Positions 12,101 through 28,300 of a DNA stretch of 64,000 bases are shown piece by piece; position 1 is the first letter of the stretch, and every line of letters begins with the position of its first letter. This DNA comes from Neodontobutis hainanensis (taxonomy: Eukaryota; Chordata; Actinopteri; Gobiiformes; Odontobutidae), in contig JALDNG010000022.1 in NCBI GenBank assembly GCA_024349245.1, forward strand, positions 15,361,501-15,425,500, written 5' to 3'. The position numbers and the translations under genes are program-made. The notes below the pieces were generated by a model that saw only the letters and a program-made list of their open reading frames with translations, was not told the DNA's origin and made no database searches.

Positions 12101-15100
12101 TGGCTAATTCCCTTTTTTATTGATGAATATGTATTCAATCAATCTTTATTTGTACAGCACTTTACAACAACCAAAAGGAAGACCAAAGTGTTTTACATTG
12201 AAATCTAAAGAACATTTGCAGTACCAGGCTGTAAACATGATTTTTACACTTGTAAAGTCGCCATTGGGCTTCTCCTTATATTTCCGCTTTTGGAGCCTGC
12301 CCTCTGGTGGACGGAGGTATATCGCTGTATTTTGTTGTATAGCGCCATATAACTCAAGGACCGTTTAAGAGGTTCCACGAGAGAGGCTTGGTTAAAAGCC
12401 AGTCTAAATAAGTCTTTGCCTGAACAGGGCCAGGTCAGTGATAACACACAGGTCTACAGGTTCCACCGCTTGAACCTGGACCTCGGAACAACTCTTCTCA
12501 TCTGGGCAGCCGACCAGAGGACTCTGCTGGGACGGTGGACAATTAAAATTTCAAAAAATTTAAGTGGCGCAGGGCTGTTAAGAGCTTTAAAGGCAAATAA
12601 TACATTTTTTAAATCAACATTTGGAGCCAGTGCAGGGAACAAAGAACTGCGGGATGTGGATGTGTTTAAGAGACAAGCAGCTGCATTTTGTCCTGTTGCA
12701 AACGATGAAGTGAGGACTCTGTAAAGCCAACATAGTATTGCACTTAGCTTAACACCTAATGCCACAGCTCATGTTAATCAAACGCAAAAGATAAAGCTGC
12801 ATATTAACTACACATGTAATAACTTTGTATATAAATCAAATACATAATGCATTGCTCAGTGATGGAACAAAAACTGATTAACACTAGATCATTGAATCCT
12901 TCTGCTATTTTATTTTAATTTGTGGCGGTAAACTGTGCCAAAAATGGCACATCCAGTTGTGAAAAATACATGTATAATACTTTTTCTAGTCGCCACAGTT
13001 GGAAAGTGTCCCAGAGACAAAGAAAGCGCCTCAAAATTACTTCAGAATATCAGGATAAACTGTTAAAAAGGACAAAAGCTGGAGACTTTGAATCATATAA
13101 AATGTATTTTCACAGTCCTTGTCTTTCATTGTTCTTGGTTTATCTTGTTTAAAAACTGTGTAGAGGAGGAAACAGTGCATGTTTAAAATGTAATCTATAG
13201 TCATCAGGCCGCTGCTTTATCTTAGTCTCAAGCATTTAGAGACTAACTTTGTCTGCGGCTCTGAACCAGAGGAAACAGCACTAATGCATGGCATTAATGC
13301 AGAGCCCGCAGCTGAAGATGGCTGATAAAAGCTTCACTTTGGGGTTTTCCTTTGAAATCTCACTCTACTAAATTCATTATCAAGATAAAACACTCCTCCT
13401 TTACAGGCCATGATGATATTAAACTGATAATTTAGGATTTTCTTTTTTTTTTTTTTTTTTTTGAAGTAGGTTTGAAAATGTTAGTTTGAATTAGTGTAAA
13501 ACAGCATTCTATTGTTGTAGATGCCTCTTAGTTTAGCAAACACAGTGCAACCAAATCAAAATTTTACGTTTTACATTTATGCTATAGAGCTGTTTTATAA
13601 TGTATTATTTGACACTCAAACGTATTGTAAATTTTGAATACTGCATCTCACATTAGGGCTGGACAAATGCCTGCTCCTTTTTGGGAATGCACTCTTCTGG
13701 TGAGCTAAGGCTTACATTGCATCTTCTTTCACGTAACTGGGGCCAGGTCGTGGGGACAGCAGCCTAAGCAAAGATACCCAGACCTCCCTCTCCCCAGACT
13801 CTTCCTCCACCTGCCCTCCCCAGTGAGGTGTCCAGGAGTCATTCGAAACAGATGCCCGGACCACCTTAGCTGGCTCCTTCTCTATTGCTTCCACGTGACT
13901 CTATTTCTAAGGGATTGCAAGAGAGTGTAAATTTAAAAAGCGCGCCCACACAAAGCTCATTTCGGCTGCTTGTATTCGAGATCTTGTCCTTTTGTAGATT
14001 GTATGGTGTACAGTTAAAACATCCTCTTGTTCATTATGTGATACTCTATATGTCAATCATTCACTGATTTTTCTACTGCTTCTTCTTAATGGGTCTCAGT
14101 CCCCAAGTCATTTGGTCACAACCATTTGCTCATTCAAACACTAGGGGCAGTTTAGAGTCACCCATTCTTCCATGTTTTCGGGACAGGAAGTTGGAGTTCT
14201 CATAGGTAAGCCACTGTGGCACACTGAGGACCTACAGACTCTACACAAAAAGGCTGGTGGGGGGATGATAACTGTAGAAAACTCTATGTAAGTCATTCTG
14301 TCTCATGTACTACCCTCTACAGTTGTACCTAAATACCCAATCTATCATTTCAGAATCTGCTTTGCCTTAGGTTTTAAAAGAAGCTTGTGTGCAGTTGAAA
14401 TTTTTTTACACTCACCTGTCACTACATTATTTTTTATATGTCCTTGTTGAGTTCCTATAATGTCCACACCATTAACCTCTAAAACAAGCTTGAGTCAAGG
14501 ACGAACTGTCACAGAGTTGAAAGCTGTACATTTGAGATAATTAGCTTCAAATGCCAGAGGAGCCATAAAACGTTTTCAATATGATAATTGGAAAAATGTG
14601 AAAAGCTGTAATTGCGAAATCCTTTCTAGCACTTAATACATTTAGAAATGTCAGTTTGTATCTGTGAAAGGATGAGTTACTTCATCTGCAAAGTCAGCTG
14701 ATAAACCACACCTTAATTTACTCTAGTGTTGTTAAAAAACTATTGGCTGTGTAAAGATGAATGAGGTCTGGCTGCTGTAAGTTTAGTTTTTTTCTCTGTA
14801 AAGGCTGGTATTGAGCTTGTCTTCACTCTCGTCCTTCACTCTCGACTGTGAATAAATATTTTAAAAGCACTGCTAGGTTTGTAAAGCTGTTCAAGGTTAA
14901 AAATGGCCTATAGCTTTATCGTTTGATTATGCACAGAAAGACGAGTTCAACTGTGGTCTTTTTCTCTCTCAATGTTTTTTTTTTGTTTGACTGTTTAAAT
15001 TATAGCCTTAAATGTCATCAGCATCCAGTAGTCTGACCTTGCTGTCTTGAGTTGAGGACTTTTAAAAGCAGTAACAATGTAAGTGTATCTGGGAGGGCTC

Positions 15101-16327
15101 CTGTTGAAAGTGTTCGCAAAAAGGCAGGTACTTTAAATGAATAGCTGGTAATTGGATTTATCAACCTCAGTTTTATCCAATCAGAGCAGCTCCATGTTTT
15201 TTATGTTTGTGACGCAAAACAGTCGCTACATTTTCAAACCGAAAACACGTCATTACTGCCACCTCATTGGACACGGGCCGGTCAAGCCAGGGTTAGACCG
15301 AGAATACGTCGCTGTCGAGGAAAAACAACCGCATTGTTGCTGTAGCGTTTGTGTTTCAATTTGAGAGAAATATTCAAATTTTGCGCCTGATTGGTGTTTA
15401 TTGAGACGTAGTGTATAGCGGCCCATGTAAAGGTCCATGACTTTTCACATTTATTTGGATTTTATGTGAACAGGTCTTGTCTTTTTCACATGAATTTCTG
15501 CCCAAATGAACCCAGCCATTAAATGACATGCTGCCTCTTCTACATGTGATTAGTTTGTACGTGATATTAGACTTTATAGACTTTATCTATGAGCAAATAC
15601 ATGTCATTGATTTTCCTGTAGTTTCTTCTGAAAAGCTTTAGAAACCGAAGCCCTCGACTGTGATTCGTTAATGAAGTCTCTTTCTGCTGTCATTGAGCGG
15701 GACAGGAAGTGATAGGACTGCTTTAGTGAAGTAATGAATGACTGGTTCCTCTGGTATTGATTCCATTCATAGCCTTCCTCGTCGTTTCCTGTCCTCGATT
15801 AAAATATCAACCCAGTCTTCAGTCGCACCGCTATGAGTCAGACTTAAATCTAGTGGATACAACTGATTTAGAGAAAGATTTATCAGGATGTTAATTGGAA
15901 TTCCTTGGCGTTGAGAGACAATTGTACAAAATGGCTTTTCTTTCTATTATTAATTTTAAAAAGTCACCTGCTTCAGTCCAATCTGTTATCAGGCCTTATT
16001 CTGTTGCTCTGCCCTGCAGTGGTCACTCAGTCTTGTCTAATTACTTTGTGGGAAGATTGTTGTTAGGTACAGCATCTATCATCCAAACTTTTCCTGTACC
16101 TTTTTTTTTGAAGCTGAGGTTGCATTAACCAAATATTTTTTGTCATTTTTTTTTTTTTGTCTGAGGGTGATTTATTGTAATTTGTAATCCTGTCCAGTTG
16201 GTGGCGGATATTCATATTTAATACTAAGTACTTTGAATTGTCTTGTCTTTGTCTCCGCTACATTCAGTTACAAAAATATCACAGCAGCTTATTGCGAGTA
16301 GTTTCTTCAAACAGTCAAATAGTTTTA

Positions 16328-16359
<32 letters not shown>

Positions 16360-19300
16360 CTTTGTTCAAGCACAAACAATTTCTCCGCTTTTAGTGAGAA
16401 ATAAATCTGTGTTCAATCATTTATTTATATAGCAATTTACAACAACCACGGATTTACCAAAGTGCTGCACAACATCAAATTTCAAACATAATTACAAATA
16501 AATATAAATATAAACCCACATACCAACAATATTTGTGTCATAGAGCCGCTAATCCGAGGCAGGTCAATGATGGAGAGCTAACTCCAAGAGCTTTTTCCAA
16601 ATTACCACAGCTCAAAAAGGATTTAACTTTTGATAGGAGGAGACGCTGAAAAACGCTTGCCCTAACCACAGAATCTATTTGCTTGTGAAATCTTAATTAC
16701 TCTCTAGTTTCACCCTCAAATTTTTAACAATGTGGTTAAAGAAGGGGGCCAGGTGGTGATGTAGGTGTTGGACATGAAGTGCCGCTTTAAAAGCAAAGCT
16801 TGCGTTTTTAGCAAAAGCAGTTTCTAGTTGTATTGCTTTGTGCATTAAAGACACTGTCTACATTGCTTTGAACACTGGAAACATGCCATTTAAATCAAGA
16901 TAAGATAAGATAAGATAGGATTTTATTGCTCTTACAGTGGGAAAGTTCTCCTGTAATGGCAGCTAACAGACCATTAAAGCAGGGAAATGGGGAATGAAAT
17001 GCCAACATTGCAGTTACTTAATTAACCCAATCGTTCCCCTTTGCCAGCGTTGTCCCTGAACGTCATAAATTAAGAAAATAATGCAAGAAGCTGTGACACA
17101 GAGTTTGAAGATGCTATTTTCCTGAAATGGTTGTCGGGTTGTGGCACTGTAGTCAGTCAGAAGTACAGTAACACAGCTGCTTTATACACTAATGCTTTCG
17201 GTTAAAGCAGTTAAATAATGCATGAGGCTGTTTTCAATGGAGCTGTTAGGCCTCTATTTGTGAACCACAGTAAAAGAAAGAGAATCCGAGGTTTTAAACT
17301 GCCTCTGTCTGTAAAGTTTACAGGTACTAGTTAAAGACCATCAGCGATTTGCAGAGACTTAGACGTCCATCTGACACAGATCTGACCTGATGATCAGAAA
17401 ACCCTTCTTCCACTTTGGCTACTGCCCACTTCTCAACAGGAAGCACTGTTTACTTCACAAAGGCTGCTATTCATCCCACTTTATTCATCATCACCACTCA
17501 CTTATTCATAATCTCACAATGCTTTGTTCAGCCTTGTTAGAAAACTGCTGCGGACCAGATATATGAAGTTATTCAACTATGCATCTCATTATAGGCTCTG
17601 TTAACCTGTTTAACCTCAGCTTAACATAATGGCTTTGTTTGAAACGTTGTGTTGTATTAAATGAGACACGTCATAAGTGACAAAAAGTAAAAGTTGGGAG
17701 CAGAAATCTGATCCTTTTATAGCCTCCCTCCCATCACGGTCCTGCCTCGTTCTGCTCCTGGCTTTGGGCCACTGTCGGCTCCAGTGTCACATACCATTAC
17801 TGTTTTTCTGGAGCCAAGGACGGGCCCCTATTGTCCCCTGTGCTCCTGTTAATGAGGAGACCAGAGCGGGACATGCATCAGTGTTGTTCATCCACTTCAT
17901 CACAGAGAAGAAGTGTCCTGCGTCCTCTGCTGTAAACACCCCTCTCACATTTTGGGGATGTCTTCGTCATTTTACTTCACTCTAATGTAAAATATTTTTT
18001 TGGTTTAACGATAATCAAACGGATTGAAGTTTTAGTGGGTAATTGCTTTAAATATAACAAAAAGAACAAACTGAGCTCGTTAATTATAGAGGATCCTGAT
18101 TGCACAGTGATTGCAGCACAAATCTTTTAAAATCTAAATTTTTCAATCAAAAGTTTTGATTACAAATCTGAATATTAATACAATGCATTAATCTAATGTT
18201 GTCATGGGAATAAATGTAGTTCTTTGATGTCACTAATGGACACTGATGCAGAGATAGTTTAAGAAGAAGACATCTGGACAAACATTTTTAGACTTATGCT
18301 TTTCAGACTTCATCAGGACTGAAACCATACAAGGACCTGCCCAGTAGCTCAAAATTGATCAAGGACAAAAACACATTAAAACAGTTCTGGAAATACACAT
18401 AAAACTTTAAAAGCTAAGGTCTAATATATAATATAGAAAACACTCAGAACATAAAAATACAAAAGACATAACACACTTTGTTATTCATCACAAAGACCAA
18501 AAGGTGCTAAGCAATTACAAGCAACAGCACATGGGCAGGAAATAATTAAATGATTTTAATGTACTGTAAACAAACATTTATCCTTTGTAAAGAAGAAGGT
18601 ATTTATGCATTTATTGTGATCTATAATATTACATCAGATAATTGAATGCATTATAATGTTTTGGTGCTGATTTGGGTTCAGGCCTGTAAAAATAGTAGTC
18701 AATCTGAAATACTTTGGCGACATGATTTTACAAACTCATAAAATAGTGTAATGTGTCATGAACTGAAGTAGTTTTAACTTTAGATTTTGTTTGTATGGCA
18801 TCATTAGTTTGAACTCTATTCGTAATGATAGACGTATACTTTATTGAAAATGTCAAAGCTGTTACTCCATCAAAATATTTTGACATGAAAACCTCAACCA
18901 GCATTAAAAGACTAAATCTAATCATACTGGGATGGAGCCTATCCCAGCTGGTTCTTGATGGGGTACTCTCTAGACACCTGCATTTTAATTGTTGATGTGA
19001 AAAGTTTACAAATTTATTTATTTTAGCCCTTTATGAACCTTAGCCATTCATACCGTCCCTTTTCCTCAGATCTCAACAGAGTTCATCCCAAAACACTTTG
19101 AAGCCACATCTGTGGGAGCTGCGTGCACATGGTTTTGACAAATAACTCTCGAGACGTCTTGAGCCTGAGAGAGAATATGATAAGAAAGCATCAAGAGGGA
19201 GAGAGGATTGTGAGGAGACAGAGAGGCTCAGAGGCTGTGAGAGAAGAAAGCAGCAGCAGCAGCAAACTGAGGTGAAAAAAAGCACAAAGGGACAGGAAGG

Positions 19301-22300
19301 CGTGCTCTCTGGTAAAAGGGAAGATGGGTTTGTCAGAGATGCACTGTACAGAATGTCAGAGAGGATGCAGTGGGACAATGGGAGTGCTTTATTCTGACAG
19401 AGTGGTTCCTGAATATAAAAGGGCCTCTGGACAGAATTTTCAAGTTTGATGTTTTATCCAATAGACTTCAAAAGAGCTGTTAACATTTAAGAGCTGCACA
19501 ATTTCCTGCAAATCGAACTGTGTTAATATTGTTATTCACGCTAAAGGCTACAGTTTGTCACAGTCACATGAAGCTGTACTTTGCGCAGTCCGTGTAGATG
19601 CTACTAGATGTACTTTAAAACCCTACTATGTAAAGTTTCCAGCAAACTAAATACAAAAAAAAAACAATGAAACACTATTCAAATAGTTCCAGTTTCCAAA
19701 TAAATGTGCTTTCAACTTGGAGCCAAAATATTAATGTTGTTGTTCACAGACTGTAAAATTATTTATTAGTCTTTAACGCACGCAGCTCAACAAGTTTATT
19801 ATTACTTTTTATTTTGAATTATTATTTATCTGAACGTTGATAAATACTGAAATACAGCTTGAGCTCACGAACCCTGCTGTTACTGCACTAAAAGGTACTA
19901 AAGATTTTTTCATTTTTTAGTTGTATTCTGTAATTTCATATCTGCTCGTTTGTGGTGGTGGGTTTATTAGTGTAGTTTCAGTCTGATCTACTGAGTCTCT
20001 GCGCAGGACGGAGACAGAGATGATCCTAATTAAAGAAATTGTCAGCGTTTAAACCTGATTAGACTGTGTCCCACTTACGGATGTCATTCCTCTAATCGGG
20101 CCGTTTGTTTCATTCGCTCCCTCGGCCGATGTAACAACGGGAGAATTTACTGTCTTTTGTGTTTGCTTTGCTCCGTCTCTGTTTGTCTTCAGCCACTGAT
20201 AAGAATAGGACATGACGTGTAGGAGCTAAAACTCAGGCTTTACTACAACCACAGATGAGTCAGACACAGTTTATAACCATGCTTTATGTAACGACTCTAA
20301 GTGGGACTGTTTATTCACTTTATATTGATATTGTATTGTCTCCCTCTTGTGACACAGATCTCTACCATACACTTCCACAGAGTGTTGACATTTCACTCTG
20401 CATTATACTAAATACTCACGTGTTATGTATGTTTATTACAATTACATTATCAAAGCGCTTGTGACTATTACTCTTTGAAATGTATTTTCCATTAATCGTC
20501 CTTCAGTTGCCATTGTGTGTTTCAGGATATATTTGGACTTTCAGCAAGAAATGGCTCAACCAAATTATAACCGTGATATTGTGGGTTGGAGATCGGGCTG
20601 CACAATAAATTGCAAATTTAACACTATTGCAATATTATCGATTGCAATATTTGTATAAAAAATAATAAAAAATTGTCCAAACAAAGTTGTTAATCAAAAT
20701 GTGGTGCATCCTAATGAGATAGTCCTTGTTTAGACCTGTTTAATCCAGGTTTAGTCCCAGTCCCAAGGTTGGGAACAACATGTACATTACTTGAAATAAA
20801 AAGACCGGAAAAAGCATTTGGCATTTTTTTATTGTCATTTTAATCACATAATTTTTAATTTGTCTGTTGTGTGCATTTTACATTTTACACTCACTTTGCA
20901 GGTCATTCTTTCATATAAACAGTTTTTTCCTATTTTCCTATACCCGTAGTTGCCAGATAATGTTATTTTTTTATGCAGCACCAGGATACAACAGTTGTCA
21001 AATATATGTCAAAATAATTAATAAAATTAAAAGAAGAGTAGTATTCCTTTTACTATTTCAAAACTACAGCATGTGAACAGACTCTAATGTAAGTTTAATA
21101 AGGCGCCATCCTCTTCTTTCTCAGCCCAAACCTCAGATGTCAATATTCTCTCAAGAGCCTTTTTCTCTCTGCTCGACTGTGCAGCTAAAAGTTGGAGAAA
21201 GTTGTTGGCAGACGGTTAACAGCCACCGGCTCAGAGCATTAAACAAACTCAGAAAACTGTGAGTGTGAGAGCACCTGCCGTTGAAATTGTAACTGTAGCA
21301 GGTAACGCTTAGTTTGAATTTCTTACCACTTCCTGTTGCAGTATTTTTTGTCTGTACGTTAGATCAGGTTACTTTACATCCTTATTTACTTAAACAAAAC
21401 CATATTTAGGTTATATCTATTACACAGTAAGTCAAATATGTGCAAATATCATGTATCTCATGGTCATGTAGAGGAAGCTGCTGCATGTTTTTACTTCATT
21501 TACTTTGTGTAAATGTAACATGCTGCATTTATGTGGTCCTCAGAAATTCAGAGTTGAAAATACACAAAAACACCTTATCAAGTCAGAAAAAGAACTCAGA
21601 AACCCATTTGCTTTGTGAACATGGAGCAAACATTAACACATTTCCTCTTTTACAGTTTAATAATATGATATGGCCACTAGTTGAACTTGTTTCCAACATA
21701 ACATTGACCCAAACTCTTTGGGAAAAGCAATTGATTACTGTTATTTACCCTTTCATAATTCAGGTACATTAGCAAAAGCTGTATTTGAGTGTCTTTTAGC
21801 GTTCAGTTTTTAAAGAAATGTTAACATAAGCTGAGTTAAACGTGAGAATCAGGCCCTGGACAGTCATTTTAATATTCTGACTTTAAACCTTGAAAGCAAA
21901 TTAAAACTACGCAAAAGGGGTAAAAAACATACAGGGATAAAGGTTAAAGTGAAAGCATCTGGACTCAGTTTTCAAAGTGAAATCTGACCTTAACCTTAAC
22001 CTAACTTTTTTTTTTAAGATGTCCTGGATGAACCTTCACGGACATCCATGGATTAAGCTTTGTCGACCTACTTTATTTAAAGGATGCCAGATGACAAAAC
22101 CGTATACCTTTAGGTAGATAATATTAGGTTCAGAAAACTTCAGAAACAGAGATTTTACTATGGCTCTAAAATATACTTTATGCTGTAGATCTGTTGGAAT
22201 CCAAAAGTGGGTCTTTGGAGATTTCATTTGGGAAAGTGAATGGGCGTTTCATGTAAATATGCTGTTTTTGTAAATTTGTAGTGGTCAGGACATGTTGAAA

Positions 22301-25300
22301 TGACACGAAAAAGGAACTAAACTATGATAGAAAATAACCAAAATAGCTTAAAAAGTAAGATAAAGACGTATAAAACTGGAAAAGAAATGACCAAATGAGC
22401 CATTGACAAAATTAGGCAGAAACTTTATTTATCGCATATCGGCAATTCAATTTGCAGTCACTATTTGCTGCAGGACAGACAAAAGTCCTCATTCAAATGT
22501 CCTGTCAGGGCAGCAGGTCAGATACATACACCACATACTGGCCTTGAATTAGGCTCATCAGAAAGTGCAAAGAATTAGTTAGTCACAAATCATTAGGGCC
22601 TTTTGAAATATGGGTCCCCTGAAAAAAAAAAAAAAGTTTATTATATGTTTTATACTTATCACCCACTTTTTAAAGCTTCATACAACATCTTACAAGAACA
22701 ATATCTTTAAAATATGTTTGTTGCAAGCCTTTAAAGATGTGTAAAGACTTAAAGCAGTATAATCTCTATGCAACATAATACAAACCCATAAAGCGTTTGC
22801 TGCTAACGGCTGAAAAGATCTGAGAAAACGGTTTCACAACCGCTCCATTAAGTTTGTTCTCTGTTATTGCTCTGAAGAAACCCTGCTGCTGATTTGAAGT
22901 TTGTATTGACATAAAGTAGTGTCTGATGGTGTTTTGAAAAAGACCATATTTAAGCAGAAAAACTGTGTCCATATAATTCAAGGCCAGTATTTGTCACTGG
23001 ATCAGTTTTCAATGACCTTTCTATGTTTTGTCTTTCCACCAACGCAATGATAAATTATAAATACTGCAATTTAAGCCTGTGCTGCAAGCCTTTCTTTGGT
23101 TAAGGACTGTTTTAAAGCCTCTACATTTGCTTTGTCAGGCTCCATACAGTTTTAAAGGCTTTAATTTAAAACTGGCGGATGGGGCGATGTGTTTTTATTA
23201 CAGCTCTAGTGTTTTATTTATGAGCTTTTTCAGTCTGTGGCTTAGAAACTGGAGTTTCTTTTTCACGTTGTCAACAAGAAATACAGTGTGAGATATTATT
23301 AAGATGACTGACTTTCACTTTCACAAAATCAGCCAGGACTGCAACAGACTGTAAGTGACCACATTATTCTGTTTTGATGTTGATGTCTTGAATGGGAACG
23401 TTTACATTAATTTCAATCAAGATCCTCACTCTTTTCTAATTTAACCTGAAGGTTTAGACAGTTGTTAGTCTGACAAAGAACCATAAACGTACAAACTCTG
23501 AAAATTTAATGACTTTGGAGAAACAGTGCAGCAATAGGACGTTGAGGTTTGAGTTTTGACCTTCAGAAGCTGCCGTAGTTTGTGGAGTTTAACTTGAAGC
23601 AGATAGGAAACGGTAATAATTCCAGATGGAGATAAATATTAATGAATTAAAAAAGATGTTGAATTGATGATGAATTATTATATTGTATATTTGATGAGAA
23701 AATTTAACTGCACTCAGGGGTCGCCACAGAGATACAGTCACATATCTCCATTTACCTGGTCTTGTGTGGATTTAACCCTCCACTTTCTGAGACCAAAGGT
23801 GCCAACCACTAAAAATGCTCCCCTAAATTGTCAAGAATACTTTCTTGATCTTGTCATAGATCAGTAAACTCTGGTGTAGGTCTTGCTCTTGGTTTGTGTG
23901 GCTTTGACAACAAACCACTTTAAAAAGAAGACATTTAAAAAAACCTGGTATAGCAACTTCAAAGACGCACCAAAGCTCCTCCAGTCGAGCATCAGACTCT
24001 TATCAAAAACCCGCAGCCACCGGAGACTAAGAGTCGGTGACCTTCATTTTCCTGATTTGAGTTTCATAACTGCCTCACAGCCCATTAATCTGCTGCCTCT
24101 TCTGTATCTGAGGCTCACAGGCCGACAAACCACCTGCACAAACAGACCCACAGCTTCTAGAAACCCTGCTGAGTGAGATCACTGCAGACGAGGAGCTTGT
24201 AACGGCTGCCTGGCTTTTCTGTGATAAGCATTAGCCCTCGAACAGTCGTCTCACTGTGAGAGCTGCGATTAATACAGGCTTTAGACACATCTGTTACACT
24301 CCCAAAAGAGTGTTTTATGCACATGAATATTTGACCACATATGCTACAAATGCAGAATTACATGGACACAATTTGATAAACGTACAACCAATCAGAGAAA
24401 CAAACCCTGGCCCATTTTATATAAACAGTTCAGTATTTGTACCAAGTGTAAATTACTGTGATGGGAAGGTATTCAGACCTCTTTCAGTTCAGAGACACAA
24501 GTCTTTATCATTGTCTTGGAGCTTTTTTAATATCAGCCACAACCTATAAATTAAATTCTGTAATTGGATAAGAACGTCTATCATATCAGTCAAGAATATA
24601 GCTTTTCTAATTTGCTTTAAAGAAGAGGAAAGACTGCTCTTTTGTCCGTGGACAACGCTCCTGCAGGGGCCCCGCATGTCCCGAAAAACCTGGAAATTTT
24701 AGAGTGTATTTTTGTGAAAATTGTAAAAATTACCTTGAAAATTTAATTTACAAATGTCTTCAAAGTATTGTAAATTTTCCTGGATTTTTTCCCCCTTTTA
24801 TATTAAAAATCTCTGGATGCAATTAGTTGGACATAAAACTAATCAAAAAAAAGAAACCCTTCCCATTTTAAATAAACGGTTCAACCATTTCTGTGAAGGG
24901 AATGGGTGTGGGTGGCCAGGCTACAAATGAAGTTCACTAAAAGGCTATGATGGTGTGATGAATAAAAATTAGGGAATGGACCATCAAAATGAATAAATGT
25001 TAGTAACTGTCCATATTTGACCCTTACACATCCTGTCTTGTATTAATCTGACCTCACATGAACTGCAAGGAACTACTTAACCAGACTTTACAACTTGTTC
25101 ATGATTGTGGACCTGGTAAACAATAGTATTAGAGCTTCTGAATAATCCTATTGCAGTAGGTTTGTTGCATCTGGATTCTGTTCACGTGAGTCTGTTGTTG
25201 CCCTCTCCATGAATAGGGCTCATTAACATGGCTGTCATGTCGAGCCCTGCCTGCAGCATTTTGTCCGAGGCTCTGTGAAACGGACAGTCACATTTCAGAG

Positions 25301-28300
25301 TCTGAGGGCGAAGATTTAGATTAAAAAGCTTGTGTTTCCTGTTTGGACTGTCGCCATGTTTGAAAATGTTCTTCTCAGAGTAAAAGCAGCGTGGAGCCAG
25401 CTGAGGTTGTCACCACCTCTGCGTGAGTACAGTACGTTCTTCAGACTGAAGGGATCGGCTAATTATGTACCTTGGGTTTGTAATGACAGCCTGTTTAATG
25501 CATTAAAAATTGAAAACATCACTTTTAGCCAAACCTTTTTAATAATGTATTAAGAGAGAGCAAAACAAGGTGCCACACACCTAGAAGGAAAAGTGTGATG
25601 TGAACATTTTATTACACAATTAATCTTGATACACAATACCTGAGCAACAATAGGGATTGTTTCTTTTTCTGTTTAAACAACATTCTTCTGCATTAATAAA
25701 CCCATAGGACAGAGAAACATCACATCAGTAAATACTTTCAATAAATACATTTAAGAGTAGCTGCTAGACAAGGCCAATGGTCTCATTACCTGGATTTATA
25801 GATTAAATTTGATTATTTTGTGTTTCTCTGTGATGGCACTACCTATGATAATTATTATATTTATTGAAGTGTTCCTTTCCCATAATAAAATAAAGTACAA
25901 GTATTGGAGCTGTAAACAGGTCTTGAGACTGGTCTTACGACTATTTTGAAATTGTTGACTTGACTTAAGACCAACCAACCATAAAGACAAAGACCACAAA
26001 TGGTATAACTGTCTCTTCTTGAGATTGGATGAAAACCTCAGTCATTCATAAAAAACCTGCACACTCCTCCATAAATCTGGACCTGGTCTAAAACTGGACT
26101 AACTCTGTCTCCTTCACCAAACACTAACACTCACTGGGGAACTATTTCTTCACTGTTGAGGAAGAGTATTGGCATAAAGCCCTATTTTCACACTGCTCTG
26201 GAATGAAACAGCTTCCAGTGAGGATTTGTGCTTCAAATGTCTGCGCATAAATAAGTAAATGTAGCGTAACTAAAAACAGTTTTACCTGGAACTGCCCCAG
26301 GCCTGTTTTTGGGAAACCCTCTGTTTCCTTGTCGGCTGTCTCGTCCCAGGAAATGGAGCATCACACAGAGCAGCAGCAACAGGACATGGATGTGTTTGTG
26401 ACAGGTGTACAGGAGACAACAGAGGGACCTAGTGTTATTTACTGCTTCATTCTCACAGCAGAAATGTCAGGGGTTATTTACAACATGCAGCCTTGACCTT
26501 CTGTTTGTTTGTGTCTCTGTTTTCACTTTTGTTTCTATGTGACCAGCTCCAGGGCCATTAACAGGAGGAAGCTCTGTGTGTTACATGATACGCTCTTATT
26601 ATTTCATTGCAACATCATCTTAATGGATTAGGGCTTCACAATGTGTTTTAACAATGATTTATAGCAACCATTAGATCAGAGTGAGACAAGCTCCACCCAC
26701 TTTTTGATATTATAAAATTTTTCTCATTATGTAAAAAAACAAGAGTGTTGTTATAATCCAAAGCAGAAAGCCACACGCATTTAAATGACATTCTCTCTCA
26801 GGGAAATGGGTCTGAAATCCCCTCACATAAGTTTTCCTGCTGTCAGACTAAGCCACTATCTAAAAATGGGACAGGTTTTTCTGATGGGATTTATGTTTAT
26901 ATATTGTGTACAATGGCAGTTTATTCTGTATCTCTTGGTACTGCCCCCTGGAAACCCAATATGTTCATGCTTTATCATTGCAACATTCGACTTTGCATAT
27001 TACATATTATGTGGCTTTATGTCCGGTTACATCTTGTTCAACTAAACATCCTTTTGTGTATGACGAGACACAAGAGTTTGACACTATTAAAAACCGTAGC
27101 TGGTTGAAAGCTGTGGTTGTTCTGTGTCTTTGCATAAAGCTGGTGTTCGCCTCAGTGTACGCCATTATTTTGTTGCAATGTTTACATGTTTGTGTCTTGT
27201 CCATCACTATTTTGCCATTTCTTATTTCCACCTGAAAACCAAAAAGTTGCAAAACAGATAATTTAAAGCTGTTGGGGGCAACTTTAGACTTATTTTGAAG
27301 ACTTTTCACCTTAACAAGAACTATTGTCAAGTTTTGATCTCATGAGATCTTGAGGCACGAGATCTTGTTCCACCCTTTATTTACAAAAGTTGAAATGCAC
27401 ATACATCCCATTGAGACAATTGTCAAATGGGCCTTCGGGGACCTAAATTAAACCACCAGGGAAGAAACCTGTTTTTGTATAGTTCCACCTGTCCATTGTT
27501 TTGAAATGTCGTGAATATGCTACATTTTTTGTCTATTGTCTCTTTTGATTGGATTAAAGCAGATAAGCTGGAAATGTATTCAGTGTTAGAAAGCAGACAA
27601 ATAACTAAAAACGAAGAACTGATGCTATAATCTTTTACATTATATTAGTCTCTAACTGATCAAATATACATTACCCACTTGTCCTTTAAGACTTTCTCTG
27701 AAAAACAAATGCTTCCTGAACCACAATGTCAGACTAAACATACGTCTTTGTCGTCTCTTAAAGGTGACCCACTTCCCGCCCCTCGTTATAGGACAACGCT
27801 CTCTGCGGGCCGCTGTCTTTATCCTTCAGGACTCATTTGTCTGTAAATGTCCTCCGACAGCTGAGCAGCGTCTGGGGTTACAGAAGAGTTTAGTCCCGTT
27901 TAAACTGTTCGCCCAGATGTCTTTCTGTGAGATGCAAGACTCCAGCTGCGGCAATAGGAAGCTGGAGGTGTCAGGTTAAAGCATATTTCCGTGACGTAAA
28001 GGTTGAATACATACACACTGCCAATGATTTTTCTCGTTCATGTTGCTGCAGTGAGGGTGACTGTGCTATAATGTAGCCACTGTAGAGCTATTTTAGGTGA
28101 GCTTCAGAAATAGAGACAAGGTAATTCAACACAGGAGCAGTGCAGTGTAGATTATAGTGTCATTTTAGGTTTTACTGAGGGGCGTATCTATAAAACATGG
28201 GCTAAAACTCAAATACATTTAACCTATATCCTTTTGAATATAATGGTACTCAATATTCTTTCCTCTTTAGTTACTAAAGCATTTAACATGAAAACATACT

